Assembly: GCF_904849725.1 (NCBI RefSeq)
Contig: NC_058518.1
Location: forward strand, 325,646,581-325,710,580
Direction of reading: 5' to 3'
Origin: Hordeum vulgare subsp. vulgare
Lineage: Eukaryota > Streptophyta > Magnoliopsida > Poales > Poaceae
DNA length: 64,000 bases
In this document: positions 11,260 through 23,806 of the stretch, piece by piece
Position numbering within the stretch: the stretch's first letter is position 1
How the letters are laid out: every line of letters starts with the position of its first letter
Translations under genes and position numbers: made by a program
Notes under the pieces: generated by a model
Told to the model about the DNA's origin: nothing
Seen by the model: the letters and a program-made list of their open reading frames with translations, nothing else
The model's database searches: none

Positions 11260-11546
11260 GTGGGCCAAAAGAAGCCACCCCGGAAAGCCTTTCTTACCAG
11301 GGCCGGAGTTGTTGCGTGATGGCCACCCATACCTGCGTGTATTTCGTCCAAGAGCCGTTTACCTTGTTCTTTGAATATGCACCCCTGGAGGACTCTGGTG
11401 GTGCTTTGGTTGTATAGCTCACCCTCATGGACCTTCGAGGCCTTGGATCGCCGAATTATTTGTCTTGCCTCAATTTGGTCGTCGGGGAGCTCTTGGCGGA
11501 GAAGATACGTGAGAAAGGGCTCGGTCCATGGCGGTAATACTGCCAT
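11260..11546 (-). pseudogene. Integrase zinc-binding domain (5' half, right of the solo LTR)
   Basis: The minus-strand frame includes 'LLDEIHAGMGGHHATTPALV' and 'RGGFFWPT', the H-H part of the integrase H2C2 zinc finger and the conserved aromatic W. The cysteine half of the finger (CAGC) is encoded across the solo LTR at about 9730-9769. It shares a frame with the RNase H region upstream. Confidence 0.78.
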
Positions 11547-11594
11547 GACTTCGTGAGTCGAAGGCGTTTCTTCAAGTGTTGAGCCGCTAATGAT

Positions 11595-12334
11595 TTATTC
11601 ATATGGTTCGATTATAGGAGGGGTGACATGTTCTTGACCACTGTCTCTAGTATCATTGTCCTCATCTTGTCGTCCCACGGATGGCTTGAAGAGCCATTCG
11701 AAAAAGGTATTCTTAGGAACATGGTCGCGTTTTGCACCCATGCGGGCGAGAACATCAGCAACTTGATTGCTGTCTCGAGAGACATGATGGAATTCAAGGC
11801 TTCGAACCATGCTAACATTTTGAGAACAACATTCATGTGTGCCGCCATTTTTGGTTTTTAGTGTCAAATTCGGCGTTAGTTTGGGAAATGGCGAGGACTC
11901 GAGCCGTTGTACACCCGTTGAAGTTTCCATCCGAAGTCCATGCAACAGAGCCTTGTATTTGGTTGCATTATTGAAATTTGTGTACATGATCTGTAGTACA
12001 TACCAGATGTTGTCGCCAGTCGAGGATGTAAGTGTAACACCAGCCCCTGTCCGGCAAGTGTCTTGGAGCCGTCAAATTACATCGTCCAATGAGAATATGT
12101 ATTATACTCTTTAGAGAGCAAGGCCTCCGTCCATTCATCGATATAATCAGGCAACACATGAGATTTAATAGCCCGACATGGCTTGTACATGATTTCAAAG
12201 GGTAGGATCTCAATGGCCCATTTGGCTATGCAGCCCATGGTGTCCCTGTTGTTGATTATATTATTTAGGGGTACTTCTGATGCTACTGTGACCAAACACT
12301 CTTGAAAGTAGTGTTGGAGCTTTCCAGTTGCCAT
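11595..12334 (-). pseudogene. RNase H region of the Tat-like gypsy
   Basis: Minus-strand frames read 'LQHYFQECLVTVASEVPL', 'RAIKSHVLPDYIDEWTEALL' and then 'FNNATKYKALLHGLRMETS', the usual order in Tat-lineage elements (RT-linked RNase H tail, then a second RNase H with the YEALLHGL motif). Several frameshifts break it. The final block 'FHHVSRDSNQVADVLARMGA' matches the conserved NxxAD end of RNase H. Confidence 0.75.
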
Positions 12335-12798
12335 AAGAACTGTATAGGCTATCTTCTAGTAGTGAGAATAATGAGATTTGCACGGGGCGACTACTTCGGA
12401 CACATAGTAGACTGGCTTCTGCATGCGTAGCTTATGGCCTTCAGCCTCTCGTTCTACCATTGGTTCATGTGTGGTAGGGGCTGCTAATATGGTATTACTT
12501 GCTAACAATGTTTTAATTTCTTCTAGTGCGATTGTTGCCTCGTAGGTCCACTTAAAATTTTTGGTTCATTTGAGGAGTCTGTAGGGTGGCAGTGCCTTTT
12601 CACCAAGGTGGGAGATGAAGTGGCTTAAAGCTGCCATGCACCCCGCCAATTTTTCTATGTGCTTTAATTCCGTCGGGATAACTAGTTGGGATAGGGCTCG
12701 GATTTTAGCCAGATTGGCCCCTATTCATCTATGGGAGATGATGAATCCGAGAAGTTTACCCGTGGGAACTCCAAAGACACATTTATCCGGATTGAGCC

Positions 12799-13690
12799 TT
12801 ATATTGTAAGCCCGCAGATTATCAAAGGTTTACCGGAGGTCGCCGACCAGCTGGCTGGCGTGTTTGTTTTTATGACCACGTCGTCCACATATGCCTCGAC
12901 TATTTTGCTAATTAGATTTTCTAGCCATGTCTGAATCATGTGTTGATACATGGTGTCTGCATTTTTTAACCCGAAAGGCATTGTATTGAAGCAGAATGGC
13001 TCGTAGGGAGTGATGAAGGAGTAGGCATCAATAAAGCACAGTGAGTCGTGTCCGGCAGTGGCATCAATGATCTCGTCTATGCAACGTAAACGAAAGGGAT
13101 CCTTACGGCCGCTATGATTTATCCTTCTTTGGCACCATGACCAAATTTCCTAACCACTCGGGGTGTTTGATATCTTGGATGAATCCGGTTTCAAGTAATT
13201 TTGCTAGTACGGTAACCATGGCTTGATGCTAGGGTTCGGGAAATCAGCGTAACGCTTGTTTGACTGGTTTAAAGCATGTATTTATGTTCAGGCTATGCTC
13301 GGCCAGTCCTCATGGGATTCCTGACATATCAGAGGGATGCCAAGCAAATATGTCCCAGTTTTTGCGCAAGAATGTGCGCAATGCTTCATCGACTGTAGGG
13401 TCCAGCTGAGGTCCAATGGACGTTTTTTTGGGGTCCGTTGGACGTACCTGAAATTTGATTATTTTGTGTGTTGGTTTAAAGAATGTGGACTTAGGCCTCT
13501 TGTTGAGGATTACGTCATCCTTATCTACCATTGAGCGGAGCGTGGTTAATTCTTTGGCCGCGAGGGCTTTGGATAATGCCTCATGGGCGAGCGATGCATT
13601 TTGGTTTTTAGCCCGAAGAGCTCTATTCGAGTCACTTATAAGTATGATGACACCATTGGACCAAGCCATTTTGAGCTTCATATACCCCTA
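12799..13690 (-). pseudogene. Reverse transcriptase region of the Tat-like gypsy
   Basis: The minus-strand pieces include 'LRKNWDIFAWHPSDMSGIP' (the start of RT in Tat elements) and 'MPFGLKNADTMYQHM' followed by 'VEAYVDDVVIKT', with the YVDD catalytic box (about 12870). The intervening palm sequence (about 13000-13300) is frameshifted and partly diverged. The linker with 'RPTDPKKTSIGPQLDPTVDE' belongs between protease and RT. Confidence 0.8.
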
Positions 13691-14009
13691 ATGTGGTATG
13701 GCCTGAAATCTTGTGAAGGCATCACACCATAGCAGGGCATGATAACTGTTGCGAAAGGGCACAATATGAAAGACAAGCTCCTTTGACCTGTAGTTCTGAG
13801 GGGTACCAAATACCACATCGAGAGAAACTCGTCATGTGCATCGTGCCTCTCTTCTAAGGATAAACCCTCGAATCGGGGTGTGACTTTGTTCGACGCGAGA
13901 TCTGTCGAACTTAATTTTTTCTAAAGTCTCCTCATAAAGGAGGTTTAACCACTGTCGCCATCCATTAGTACCTTGTTGATCCTAAAGGCATCTACAATGG
14001 GGTTGAGAA

Positions 14010-15070
14010 CTAGAGTGGTACGTCTTTGGCTCGAACGGATTCTTGGCTGATGTTCCTCGCCGAAAGTTCTGGGTGTGTTTTTCCATGAGTTCGTTGCTGC
14101 CACCTGGAATATTTGGTCGAGTTTTCTAAGAGATCTCTTCCTGTGATTTTTTGAGGGAACATCTCATAGATTGCTAAGATTTCGACGTTGTTATCTAGCA
14201 TTGTTGCTAGACATTTGTTGGAGGATGAGACCCCAATGATAGCCTCTCCACTTTTTGCTACTTGCCTAACGACCCAGCAAGCTTGAAGGTCGTGACTCGG
14301 GTTAGTGTTCAACAATGCAGAGTGTATGGGGCATGGTGTGTCCAATAGTTCATCAAGGAAAGTTCTGGATCCTTCGAGGGGTTTGTTCTTTTTCTCGACT
14401 GGTCCGTCTTTGACTGACGGACGCTGGGGTATGCGCTTCCTCCGAGCACCTCTGGTTTCTCTTTGTAGATTGACTCTGTTCGCATTTGTTGAGTCTGTCA
14501 GGTGCTTTCCATTGAGCAGTATATGCATACCAATATAGATTACTTGGTGAAGCTGTTGGTGTGACGATGAGCGATGGCATTTAAGATTCCTTCATCATGG
14601 CAGTTATGCCGAAAGGTTTCTATGATTTCCTGGATGCTGCAGTCCGGTATCTGATTTTTGGTTAGGAGAAATCTAGCCTAGAAGTGTTGGACTGCCTCCA
14701 CTTGCTTTTTATTGACGCGCAATAGGTCTCGTATGTTGGTCCTTTCAAATTATCAGTGAGTGTTTGACTTGGGAGGCGACCGGGGAAACTTTTTGCATCC
14801 CAATAAGATGTGAATCCAGGTTTTGACGAACTTATATAGTGCCATCATGGAGTCCGGCACGCTGGGTTCGGGGTTAGCATTATCAATGGGACATTATCGC
14901 ACAAATTCTAAGTCGCACTTGGAATCAAATTCAAGGTGGAGCTCGGATTCCAAATTAGAGGGGCGATCTGGATTGTCGGAGACCCGAACATAAACCATTC
15001 TTAGCTACGGCGGCTAGGAAGGCGAACTATCGTCCATGTCCTTGAGGGTGGCAACCAAGTGCGTGATAGG
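14010..15070 (-). pseudogene. gag remnant of the Tat-like gypsy
   Basis: On the minus strand, 'FLDELLDTPCPIHSALLNT' followed by 'SHDLQACWVVRQVAK' matches the gag zinc-knuckle-like region of Tat elements (CxxH...H...C). Upstream lie basic, R/K-rich stretches (about 14400-14580) and, further right, decayed gag core sequence to about 15070. Frameshifts are frequent and no intact frame remains. Confidence 0.6.
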
Positions 15071-16106
15071 TGGGACATGAACTTACTTGTTGTTGGGTTT
15101 GAGCTCGATCTGATCGTAGACCGAAGGTTGGTCGTTTGTTACCCCCATAGTCTGGATACGACCGAGCAACTCATTTAATTCCATGAAGTGTCTATCGTCC
15201 ATGTTTTTAGAATGCATGGGGTCAACCCGTAGTGTAGTCGTTCCACGGGTGCTTAGATCTCAATCACGGCAACTTTCATCCTAAGATGAACCGGATATAT
15301 CGACTAGTTTGGGATCTAGGGACGGACCCAGGGAAGAGGCCGCCTCAATGGCACAATCAACCACTCACTATGGTAGGGCGTCAGGGCTCGGGAGCTCTTC
15401 AAGGGAAGTCATAAGCTTTGTCAGAATAAGATCTCCCCGGGAGTCGGCGACGAACTCTAGGTTCCCAACCCTGATCTCCTGATCGGGGGCGAGGTTTTCA
15501 ACCCGGCCAAGGTGGCCGGTCAGATCATCATGCAACATGATGATGCCGAACATGAAGATCTGTCCGGGGACGAAAACATTTCTATTGCAGATGTCATTGC
15601 TCATGATTAAGATAGCCATCAATCCTTTTGCGGCCCCACAGTGGATCTCTCAGTGAAAGCATCAATTTTGATGTCAAAACCGGTAGATCTCCGGTAGGGG
15701 GTTTCGAACTGTGGATCTTGGATCGATGGGTAACAAGAGACAGAGGAGGAGACGATGTTTACGCAGGTTCATTCCCTCTTGATGGAGGTAATACCCTGCT
15801 TCATGCTTTGTTTGTATTGATGATGATGTATCGAAGAGTTCATCTGCCTCGAGATAGTATGATGGTCTAGAATTCCAAGAGTAATGATCTTAATCTGCCT
15901 TATGGACTAAAACCCTCTCATTTATATAGATACCAGGGCTACCTAGGGTTACACAATGTCGATTATGTCAAGGAGTAAACATGTCGAATCCATCATCATG
16001 ACTTGGAGTAACGCGAGGAAATGATCTTGGTTCGAGTATCTTTCAGGTTCTTCATAGTAGCAATTGGATATCCTCAAGTGAACACGGTAAATATAGCTAT
16101 GCTCCC
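15071..16106 (-). mobile_element. Leader and LTR-like end of the Tat-like gypsy
   Basis: No gene is seen. 15340-15640 is non-coding leader. From about 15640 the sequence ('gtttacgcaggttcattccctc', 'ctcatttatatagatacc', 'ctagggttacac') resembles the LTR of a known Triticeae gypsy group read on the minus strand. The exact outer end and its duplication could not be placed; about 16075 is my best estimate. Confidence 0.45.
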
Positions 16107-17449
16107 CGACAATGGCGCTAGAAAACAGTCTTGATAACCCACAGGTATAGGGAGTCGCACCATTGATTCGACACATGGGGAACCAAAGAATATTTATCAT
16201 CCTTAGAATTTGAGTTGTAAATTCAACCACATGTGGGATCTCTCCTTGCAACAAAGATTTTAGTAGCACGACGAAGTAGTAGTAGTAACAATAATAGTGA
16301 TAACAACAGTTTTGTAGTAGTTATGATAGTAGCAGCAGCAATAGTAACTTAGCAAGATTCAGTATCTATAAAATGTAGGCCATGGATCAACGATGGATTG
16401 ATATGGATGACATTGATCATGTAACAGTTACACCCTAGAAAGACACAGAACGAGCTCCAATTCATCAATATAATGTAGGCATGTATTCCGTATATAGTCA
16501 TACGTGCTTGCGATAAGAACTTGTATAACATGTTTTACCCTACCCTCCCATGGCAGCGGGGTCCTAATGGAAACTAAGGGATATTAAGGCCTCCTTTTAA
16601 TAGAGAATGGAACAAAGCACTAATACATGGTGAATACATGAACCCCTCATACTATGACAATCACCGAAAAGAATCCCAATTATTGTCACCTTGGGGTATG
16701 TGGATCATAATACATAATAGGTGCATACAACTTGCATGATAGGATCTAAACACTTAAATATCCACAGAAAACATAATAAGTTAAGATTTGAAATCATGGC
16801 ACTCAGCCCCTAGTGATAAGCATTAAGCATAGCAAAGTCATAGCAACATCAATCTCAGAACATAGTGGATACTAGGGATCACGCCCTACCAAAATAACTC
16901 GACTACATGATCAATCTCATCCACACCCTCACCGTCTAGCAAACCTACAAAGTAATTACTCACTCTCGATGGTGAACATCATGGAATTGTTAATGGAGAT
17001 GGGTTGGTGATGACAACGGCGAGGAATCTCCCTCTCTGGAGCCCCAAATGGACTCCAGATCAACCCTCCCGAGGAAGAAGATGGTGGCAGCGGCTCCATC
17101 TCATAAAATGCAATTAAATCTTCTCTCTGATTTTCTCTCTGAAGGTTTGAATTTATAGGACTGGAATTAGGGTCGGGGGAGCCATGTGGGCCCCACAAGC
17201 TAACAAAATGTGCCCGGGGGGTGGGCGTGCACTGTTGGCTTATGGCCCACAGACAGCCCCCCTCGAGTGGTTGTTCGCTCCGTAATTCCTAATATATTCC
17301 GAGAACTTTTATTTCGGCACGCAAATTACACCATGGAAATTTTGCTGAAAACAACGTGAGTCCTAGGTTAATTTCATTAAAATCATGCAAATTAGAGTCC
17401 CAAACAATACAAAAGTGGATGGAAAAGTAGATGCGTTTGAGATGGTTCA
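16107..17449 (-). mobile_element. Gypsy LTR with adjoining primer-binding site, minus strand
   Basis: The LTR spans 16133-17449: its minus-strand start is TGAACCATCTCAAACGC (decayed TGATACGTCTCCGTCG) and its end is ...GGGTTATCA. Ten bases beyond lies CTAGCGCCATTGTCGGGGAGC (16102-16122, minus strand), the same primer-binding site type as at 41924. Only a few tens of bases of interior remain before the Tat-like element. The right edge abuts host CACTA sequence; the expected duplication (tagcg, 17450-17454) has no partner I can find, so the element is truncated. Confidence 0.75.
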
Positions 17450-18188
17450 TAGCGCTGCTTAAAAAAAGGGGCACTACTGATAAGTGGTCCAAATGTTATC
17501 CCAGGGTCAAGATAAAGCTAAAGCGCGTGGACCATACCCAGCGATACCGCTGTTTCTATACTTGTAGCACACTGCCACGGGAACGCGCTACTGGTATTTT
17601 TCTACGTGTAACCTCATGGGCCCCAAGTAGCAGGAACACTTGTTTTTGCCTAGCGCTAATGCTAGTGAAACTAGGAGTAGCATGTTTCCCCAGCAAGTGC
17701 TACTGCTATGGCCGCTAGCCACAAATATATTCCCCTTTTTCCCCTTCTTCCGCCTTCATGTTCCCCTCCTCCTCTTCCACTTGCTTATTCCTTCAATGCC
17801 CCCTCCTCCCTCTCTCTTCTTTGCCCCTCCATCACCTCCATTAATGCCCTCCCTCCTCTCTCCCTCTCTTTCTTTGCCCTCCCACACCTCCATTAATTAA
17901 TGCTCTCCACTCCCTCTCTTTAATATTCTAGCCCTTCACCAACTTGTTCTCTCTCCCTAGTTATAGCTATATAGTTACCTTACTATCTAGATCTACTAGC
18001 TAATTAAGAAGGAGAATTGAATATCTTCATACCGTGGTTGATCTCTCTCGACATAGGTGAGAAAAAAGAAGAGTTGTGCAAGAATGGAAATATGTGTATG
18101 TGTTTGTGCACGCGTGCGATAGAACCGAGTTTTATATGCTCGATGATGCCGAATTGTGTGTGTGTGGCATGTGAGTTGTCTATATTGT
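17450..18188 (+). repeat. CACTA 5' subterminal repeats and transposase leader
   Basis: TAGCGCT, GCGCTACTG and related units recur to about 17720, followed by a CT-rich untranslated leader (17740-17960). No coding domain is seen. The leader runs into the attgt target site of the LTR at 18189. Confidence 0.55.
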
Positions 18189-21100
18189 TGTGACGCCCCG
18201 GTAGTTGAGCTAAAGTAATCACACCCTAGTAGTGCAGTGTCATCAAGGATAACTAAGCAAAGTTTCCACTTGATGAAAATCAAATCCATTTTAAAATTAC
18301 AAATAAAGTATAATATATTATTTCTTCAAACTCTAAAAGATAAATCTTGGTTGGGTTGCAAATATTCTTTAAGTATTTGTCAAATTGAAACCCACATTTT
18401 TGTGAGTATCTAAGTGCCTCAAAACAATTAAAACCGAGGCCAAAACTATTATTTAAATGCTTTTTAAATTATAGAAATTACAAACTACCTCAAATAATCC
18501 TCAAACTTTTTCTGGTAGTGTCTCATTCTACAATATGAATAATGGACCTAGCTACATATTTTATGAAAGTTAATTGATGATAAAATTATCTGCAAAACAA
18601 AAACAAATCTAAAAAACTTTAAAATAAATAAAAAGGGAACCCCCTCCTTTCCCCCCTCGGCCGCGGCCCATTTCCTCCCCATCCCGGCCGGCCCATCTTC
18701 CCAACCGGCCCAGCCCCGTGCTTATAGCCCCCCCACGGGAGGCACCGACACCCCACTCACCCATGATTTTCCCCTACTCCTCCCCCGTTCAAGCCGGCAA
18801 CCTCCGGCGAGCGCCACGGGCCGCCTCTTCCTCGCCGTGTCCTCCCCAGCTCTCCCTCACCGGTTCCACCATGCCTCCCCGAACTCGCCCCCCTACAACG
18901 AAATTGGGCCCTCGGGGCTCACCCCTTCTCCTACCCCCTTCCGGCCATGCTGCAGCGAGCTTCGGCCACCGCGGCCCCGCTGCATCCCCGATCACCACTC
19001 CGGCGGCCCCCTCCGCCCCGCGCTCATCACAGCCGGGTCACGCCCCATCCCCCCTGCCCCCGCACGGTGTCCCCGCCCCACTGCGGCGCCCCCTCAACCC
19101 TGGCCACCGCTGCCCCGACACCGCGCCCCCTCTCGCCTGCCCACGTGCCCTCCGTCGACCTCCTCCCCGGCTCACGCAGCCGTCGCTAGCCCCCACCACT
19201 ATCGGCGGTCGTCGCCCCCCTCGCTATCCTGGCCTCGGTCGAACCCCGGTCAGCCCTCTTTGTCACACTGGGGGTAGCCGCTGTGTTAGTTTAATTTGGG
19301 GGTAACCCCCCCCCCCCCCCCCCCGCGAGTGGATGACAACACGGGCCCATACCCCTCTTTAACACAATAGTAATTAAATATTAAAATGATTACATATCTA
19401 ATTAGTTAAATTAATTAATTAATTAAGAACCTAGTTAATTAATTTAATCTATGATTAATTAGATTAATTAACTCCCTCGGTCGATGACATGTGGGCCACA
19501 TCTTTAGCACTAATGACTCTCTTAGTTTAAGTTAAAATAATTAATCTAGTCTAATGTGGCACTCAAATGTGGGCCCCCACTGATAATTAAACCTGTCACA
19601 TTAATTTAATTCTGGATTAGTATTGTTTCTATGATAGGTGGGTCCCGTGTGTTTGTTTGTCCACTCAACTAAGACTTTTGACTCCTAATGTCACCAATAA
19701 CATCATGATGATGTCATAAACAATTATTTGAATGAAAATACATCTATTTAATTCCTAATTATTAATAAAACTTTCATATTAATATAAAACAATCCGTTAT
19801 CCAGATGAAAATATTTTGTACATGAAAGTTGATCAGAAAAACGAGACGAACCGAGATACACTGTCCGTTCGTCTGTCACGCGTCCCTAGAATAGAGAACA
19901 TGGAACTTTTCCATCATTTTCGCATGTTTGGTAGTAGCCCGAGACCTGGGAAAATATCGTCAAATATTATTCCGCTCCATCTGCAATGTGTAATACTACG
20001 GTAGTGCATGCCTAGACCTACATATTCCCATGACATGCATCGTCTTGCATATGCGCTTTATATTTATTGTTTCTTCCCCGTGTTCTCTTTGGTAAACCCC
20101 GAGACTGACGCTGCTGCCGGGTACGACTACCCTTGTGATGACCAGCCCTTTGCCGTAGAGAAACAAGGCAAGCAACCCCCCTTGATCATTCCTATATCGC
20201 CTATTCATTTCTCCCTCATGCTTGCATTAGATTTTGTTACTCTTGTAGATAGCTCATATTCTGATGCATAGCCTCTTTTTGATGAACTGCTATTTTACTC
20301 CACCGCACTTTAACAGTTTAGTATAGGTGGAGAGTGATCCCCATTGACCCCTTAGTCTAGTTGCCCCCGCTTTTTCATGAAAGTCTCAATATCCTGATCG
20401 ACGAGCCAAGACCCGTCACATCACTCACACCCCCTTAGTTCTACGACGTTGCAGAGCTACCATCGAGTACCGAGGGTTACACCTCGTTACGTACTCTGAT
20501 GTTAGCGATGTAGTGTAGTTGACCGGCGGTCGTTCTCGGAGGGTGATTCCTCCTTCACCACCTCCGATAACGACTCTGTCGTACAACCCATCAAGCGTGG
20601 TCCATTGAGGGTGGTTCCTCCTTGTCCACCTTAAGAATTACATCATTACGAATCCATCGAGGGTGATACCTCGGATACCTCTGATGTCACAGCCGCACAA
20701 TTACTTGACCTTTCTACTGGGTACATGAGGTGTGTTGCGGGTGGATTCCCACGTGGTTGTGATGGGGCGTGGCCGGGCATTCTGGGCCCTTGCCACACAT
20801 CCTCGAGATGGGGCGACGGGACCACATATCATGGATTGTTGATCATCATCAAAGTATTAATTAAAATTCTAATGGGATTTGGGTATTTGATCTGAGTTGG
20901 TCGGGAGACCTTTTCGCACTAACCATCATGTGGGAGAAGTTATGGGCACTCGACCTTGTGGTATCATCCAAAGGTCTTCAGACATCAGCAATGGAGCGGC
21001 GCACGCTCGAGTGGTAGGCATAAGCATCGTTCTTCTATAAGAGGTGTCAGGACTGACCTCGGCCGCCCTTGCATCCTGCATGAGCGCAAAGGGTGATGGG

Positions 21101-22055
21101 CCCATGACCCTTGCGCGCTTAGGATTTAGACCAACGAGTTGGCCTCTCTCTTGAGCCGAGGTAGGGATGCAACGTGTTGATGTTCCAAGGTCTGGCATGA
21201 CCCAGGAAAGTGTGTCCACCCAGATTTTATCAAGCGCGTTGGTACTGTGGTGCACCCCTACATGGATGAAAATTAACTATTCAAATAGCCATGTCCACAG
21301 TTACACGACGACTTGGAGTTGTGTCCCGATTTTATACAACTTCAACTCTTACTTAACTGGAATGTTTTCTCCTGGATTGCTTTCTCGGAGGGATTCGAGG
21401 AAGGATCTCTGAGTGTGACCTTTTTAAAATTGTTGCAAAAATATGACTATATAATTTTGTTACTTGCTATTGCTGCAAGACATCTGAAGATGCTAGTCTT
21501 TGATAGGACTATTCCCTTCTCTCTATTCTCGCATTGCTGCAGTCAGTACACATATAACCCCGTTTCCTTGATACTCATGCATACTTAGAGAAGTTCTGAT
21601 GTCAGTCTTACGAGTACTTTGGATGAGTACTCACCATTGCTTTGCTCCCCTCTTTCCTCTTGATACAATTGTTGCGACCAGAAGATGGTATATCCCGCCG
21701 ACGACATCTACTACCCCGAATGTACCTACGACATGGAGGCTGCTGACAACCAGGAGTGGTTTAGGACGTTCCCAGGCAGGAGGCCCCACCTCGTTCGATC
21801 GATGTATCTATTGTGCTATCCTTCTCTAAGGAATCCCCTTGTTTTATGTCTCTACTCAGATATTTGTTGCTTCCGCTGACTCGTGTGTTTCTCGACCTTC
21901 TGTATTCAAGCCCTCGAGGCCCCTGGCTTGTAATATGAAGCTTGTATGTTTTTTGTGTCTAGAGTTGTATTGTGATATCTTCTCATGAGTCCTTGAGCTT
22001 ATTCGTATGCATTTGCATGTATGATTAGCGTACGGTCAAAGTCGAGGACATCACA
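18189..22055 (+). mobile_element. 3,867-bp solo LTR, TGTGACGCC family
   Basis: It begins TGTGACGCCCCGGTAG, ends GAGGACATCACA, and is flanked by attgt duplications (18184-18188 and 22056-22060). It holds a GC-rich, exon-like block (18640-19270), a run of 19 C (19306-19324), an AT-rich part and a transcript-like 3' half. No pol domain or primer-binding site occurs. The 55535-58856 element is a relative in opposite orientation. Proline-rich open frames in the GC block are compositional. Confidence 0.88.
19306..19324 (+). repeat. C homopolymer, 19 bases
   Basis: An uninterrupted C run lies at the end of the GC-rich block in the LTR. Its length should be treated as uncertain because such runs are error-prone in sequencing. 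Confidence 0.8.
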
Positions 22056-23100
22056 ATTGTGTATTTGTTGAATGTGCGTTACATGAGTTGCATATGTGTT
22101 GCCGAAATGTCGATTCATTACATTTTCGGAAAATTTCGGACAAACTCGATATGTCCTATGTTTAGGGAAGGTCATGTCAAATTTTTGTATGAATTTGTTG
22201 CATTCATGCATGCATACATGATTATAATTATTTTGCTTCACGCTGGCGATCGTGAAGGTCAATGGAAGGATGGTAGGAAGATACTGGCAATCCCGAGTCG
22301 TCACATGTATGAAAACAAACGGAAGGAGGTTTTATGTCCATGTTGTAGATGCAAAGAATGAGTATGGATCGACCCCTTTAAGGCTGGAAAATTTAAGGCG
22401 CACCTGCTCATGCATGGTTTCATGGATGCCTATACTCGATGGATAAGTGAAGACGATGATGATGAGGATGTCGATGGGGCAGGCAATAACGACATGGTCC
22501 CAGACAAAGAGATGACAAAAAATGGGCCTGAAGAAGAGGGCGTCGAAAATGGCGTTAGACATGGCAAAGAAGAGGGTGAACATGATGGAGAAGAGATGGA
22601 CATGCCGCAGTGTTCGTCCATACATAGTCGTGCGGGACCCGCATGTTTGAGACCTGCTCCGAGAGAGGATGAATAGTGAGAGAGCTGCTTCTAGAGAGGA
22701 GGCCAAGCTAGTGCAACTAGAGCTATACTCAAAGACTCCATTGTATGATGGTTGCGATCCTGAGGTGACCCGCTTGAGTTTCACACTAGAACTGCTAAAC
22801 ACGAAGGCAAAAAACAAATGGATGAACGCAAGCGTGGATGACCTTTCGAAGTATCTAAAGAAGGTTCTTACCGCGGGAAGCTTGTGTCCTACTAGTGTCG
22901 AGGCGGACAAAAAATTGTGTGGCCTCTTGATCTACCGCACATTAGATACCACACATGCATCAATGGTTGCATCATATATTGGAATGAGCATGCAGAAAAA
23001 ACTATCTGCGCAAAGTGTAGTGTTTCACGATATAAGAAGGCCGAAAAGAAAGCTCCAAAGAAAGTCGTATGGTACTTTCCCATCACTCCCCATCTTAGCG

Positions 23101-23806
23101 GTATTTTGTAGATCCTAAGGAAGCAAAGCACATGCGATGGCCCGTGGATAGGGTGAATGGAGACGATGGAGATAATACAAACTTGAGACTCCTCACAGAT
23201 GCTAGCGAGTGGAGAGCTTTAAACTCCGAATATAAATATTTTATAGATGATCCAAGGAACATCGTGCTTCGCGCTTGTACTCATGGCATGAATCCATTTG
23301 GCAACCAGAACACCAAACATAGCACATGGCCCGTGTTTGTATGGATGTACAACCTCCCACCCTTGGAGTGCATGAAGGCAAAATACATATACATGGCTAT
23401 TCTTATTCAAGGGCTGAGATAACATGCAAATGATATTAATCTATATATCGGGTTACTGAAAGAGGAGCTACACACATTATGGACAACAACGGCCAAGACA
23501 TGTGACACTAGCACATGAGAGTATTTCAACATGAGAGCCGTGTTGATCACAACGGTGCATGACTATCTCGGTTACAGATATGTTGCGGGCTAGGTCTGCC
23601 ACAAATATTGTGGATGCATCAGGTGCATGGATCATACAATGTCTCAACAGCTATCGAAAGATCGCAGGTCTTCAAAAATCATATACGTGGGGCATCGAAG
23701 ATGGCTCGAGAAGGACGACCCGTGTAGAAAGCATGGAGATCTATCCAATGGTAAGGCCGAGCATTGAGGACCTCCATGTAAGAAGATCAGCGTCGAAATC
23801 GATGAG
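23101..23806 (+). pseudogene. Transposase_21 domain, first part
   Basis: The frame around 23132-23422 reads 'MRWPVDRVNGDDGDNTNLRL', 'FIDDPRNIVLRACTHGMNPF' and 'STWPVFVWMYNLPPL', conserved blocks of the En/Spm tnp2 domain with the RNase H-like fold. Downstream 'DYLG' and 'HGDLSNGKAEH' pieces are frameshifted. It stops at the target duplication atgag (23802-23806) and resumes at 25402. Confidence 0.85.

Larger units (their letters stand above)
8310..16106 (-). mobile_element. Decayed Tat-like Ty3/gypsy retrotransposon, minus strand
   Basis: Reading right to left: LTR-like leader (about 15640-16060), gag remnants (about 14010-15070), protease-RT linker and RT (12799-13690), RNase H (11595-12334), integrase zinc finger and core (11260-11546 and 8828-9769), then non-coding 3' DNA to about 8310. 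The order gag-RT-RNase H-integrase is gypsy. The block reading MYTNFNNATKYKALLHGL resembles the extra RNase H of Tat/Ogre elements. Many frameshifts and stops make it dead. Its integrase is split by a solo LTR. Outer limits are approximate because no target duplication was found. Confidence 0.7.

Noticed and set aside
17470..17477. CACTACTG as the left terminus of the host CACTA
   Set aside because: The string fits, but TAGCGCT-like sequence lies on its left as well and no matching right end or duplication can be seen in the window.
18718..19305. 195-codon proline/arginine/serine-rich open frame
   Set aside because: Lies in the GC-rich block of a solo LTR, overlaps two other frames of similar length and has no domain; composition explains it.
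22332..22910. 192-codon minus-strand open frame
   Set aside because: Antisense to the acidic linker of the CACTA transposase; Ser/Phe-rich composition mirrors the Glu/Asp/Lys-rich sense strand.
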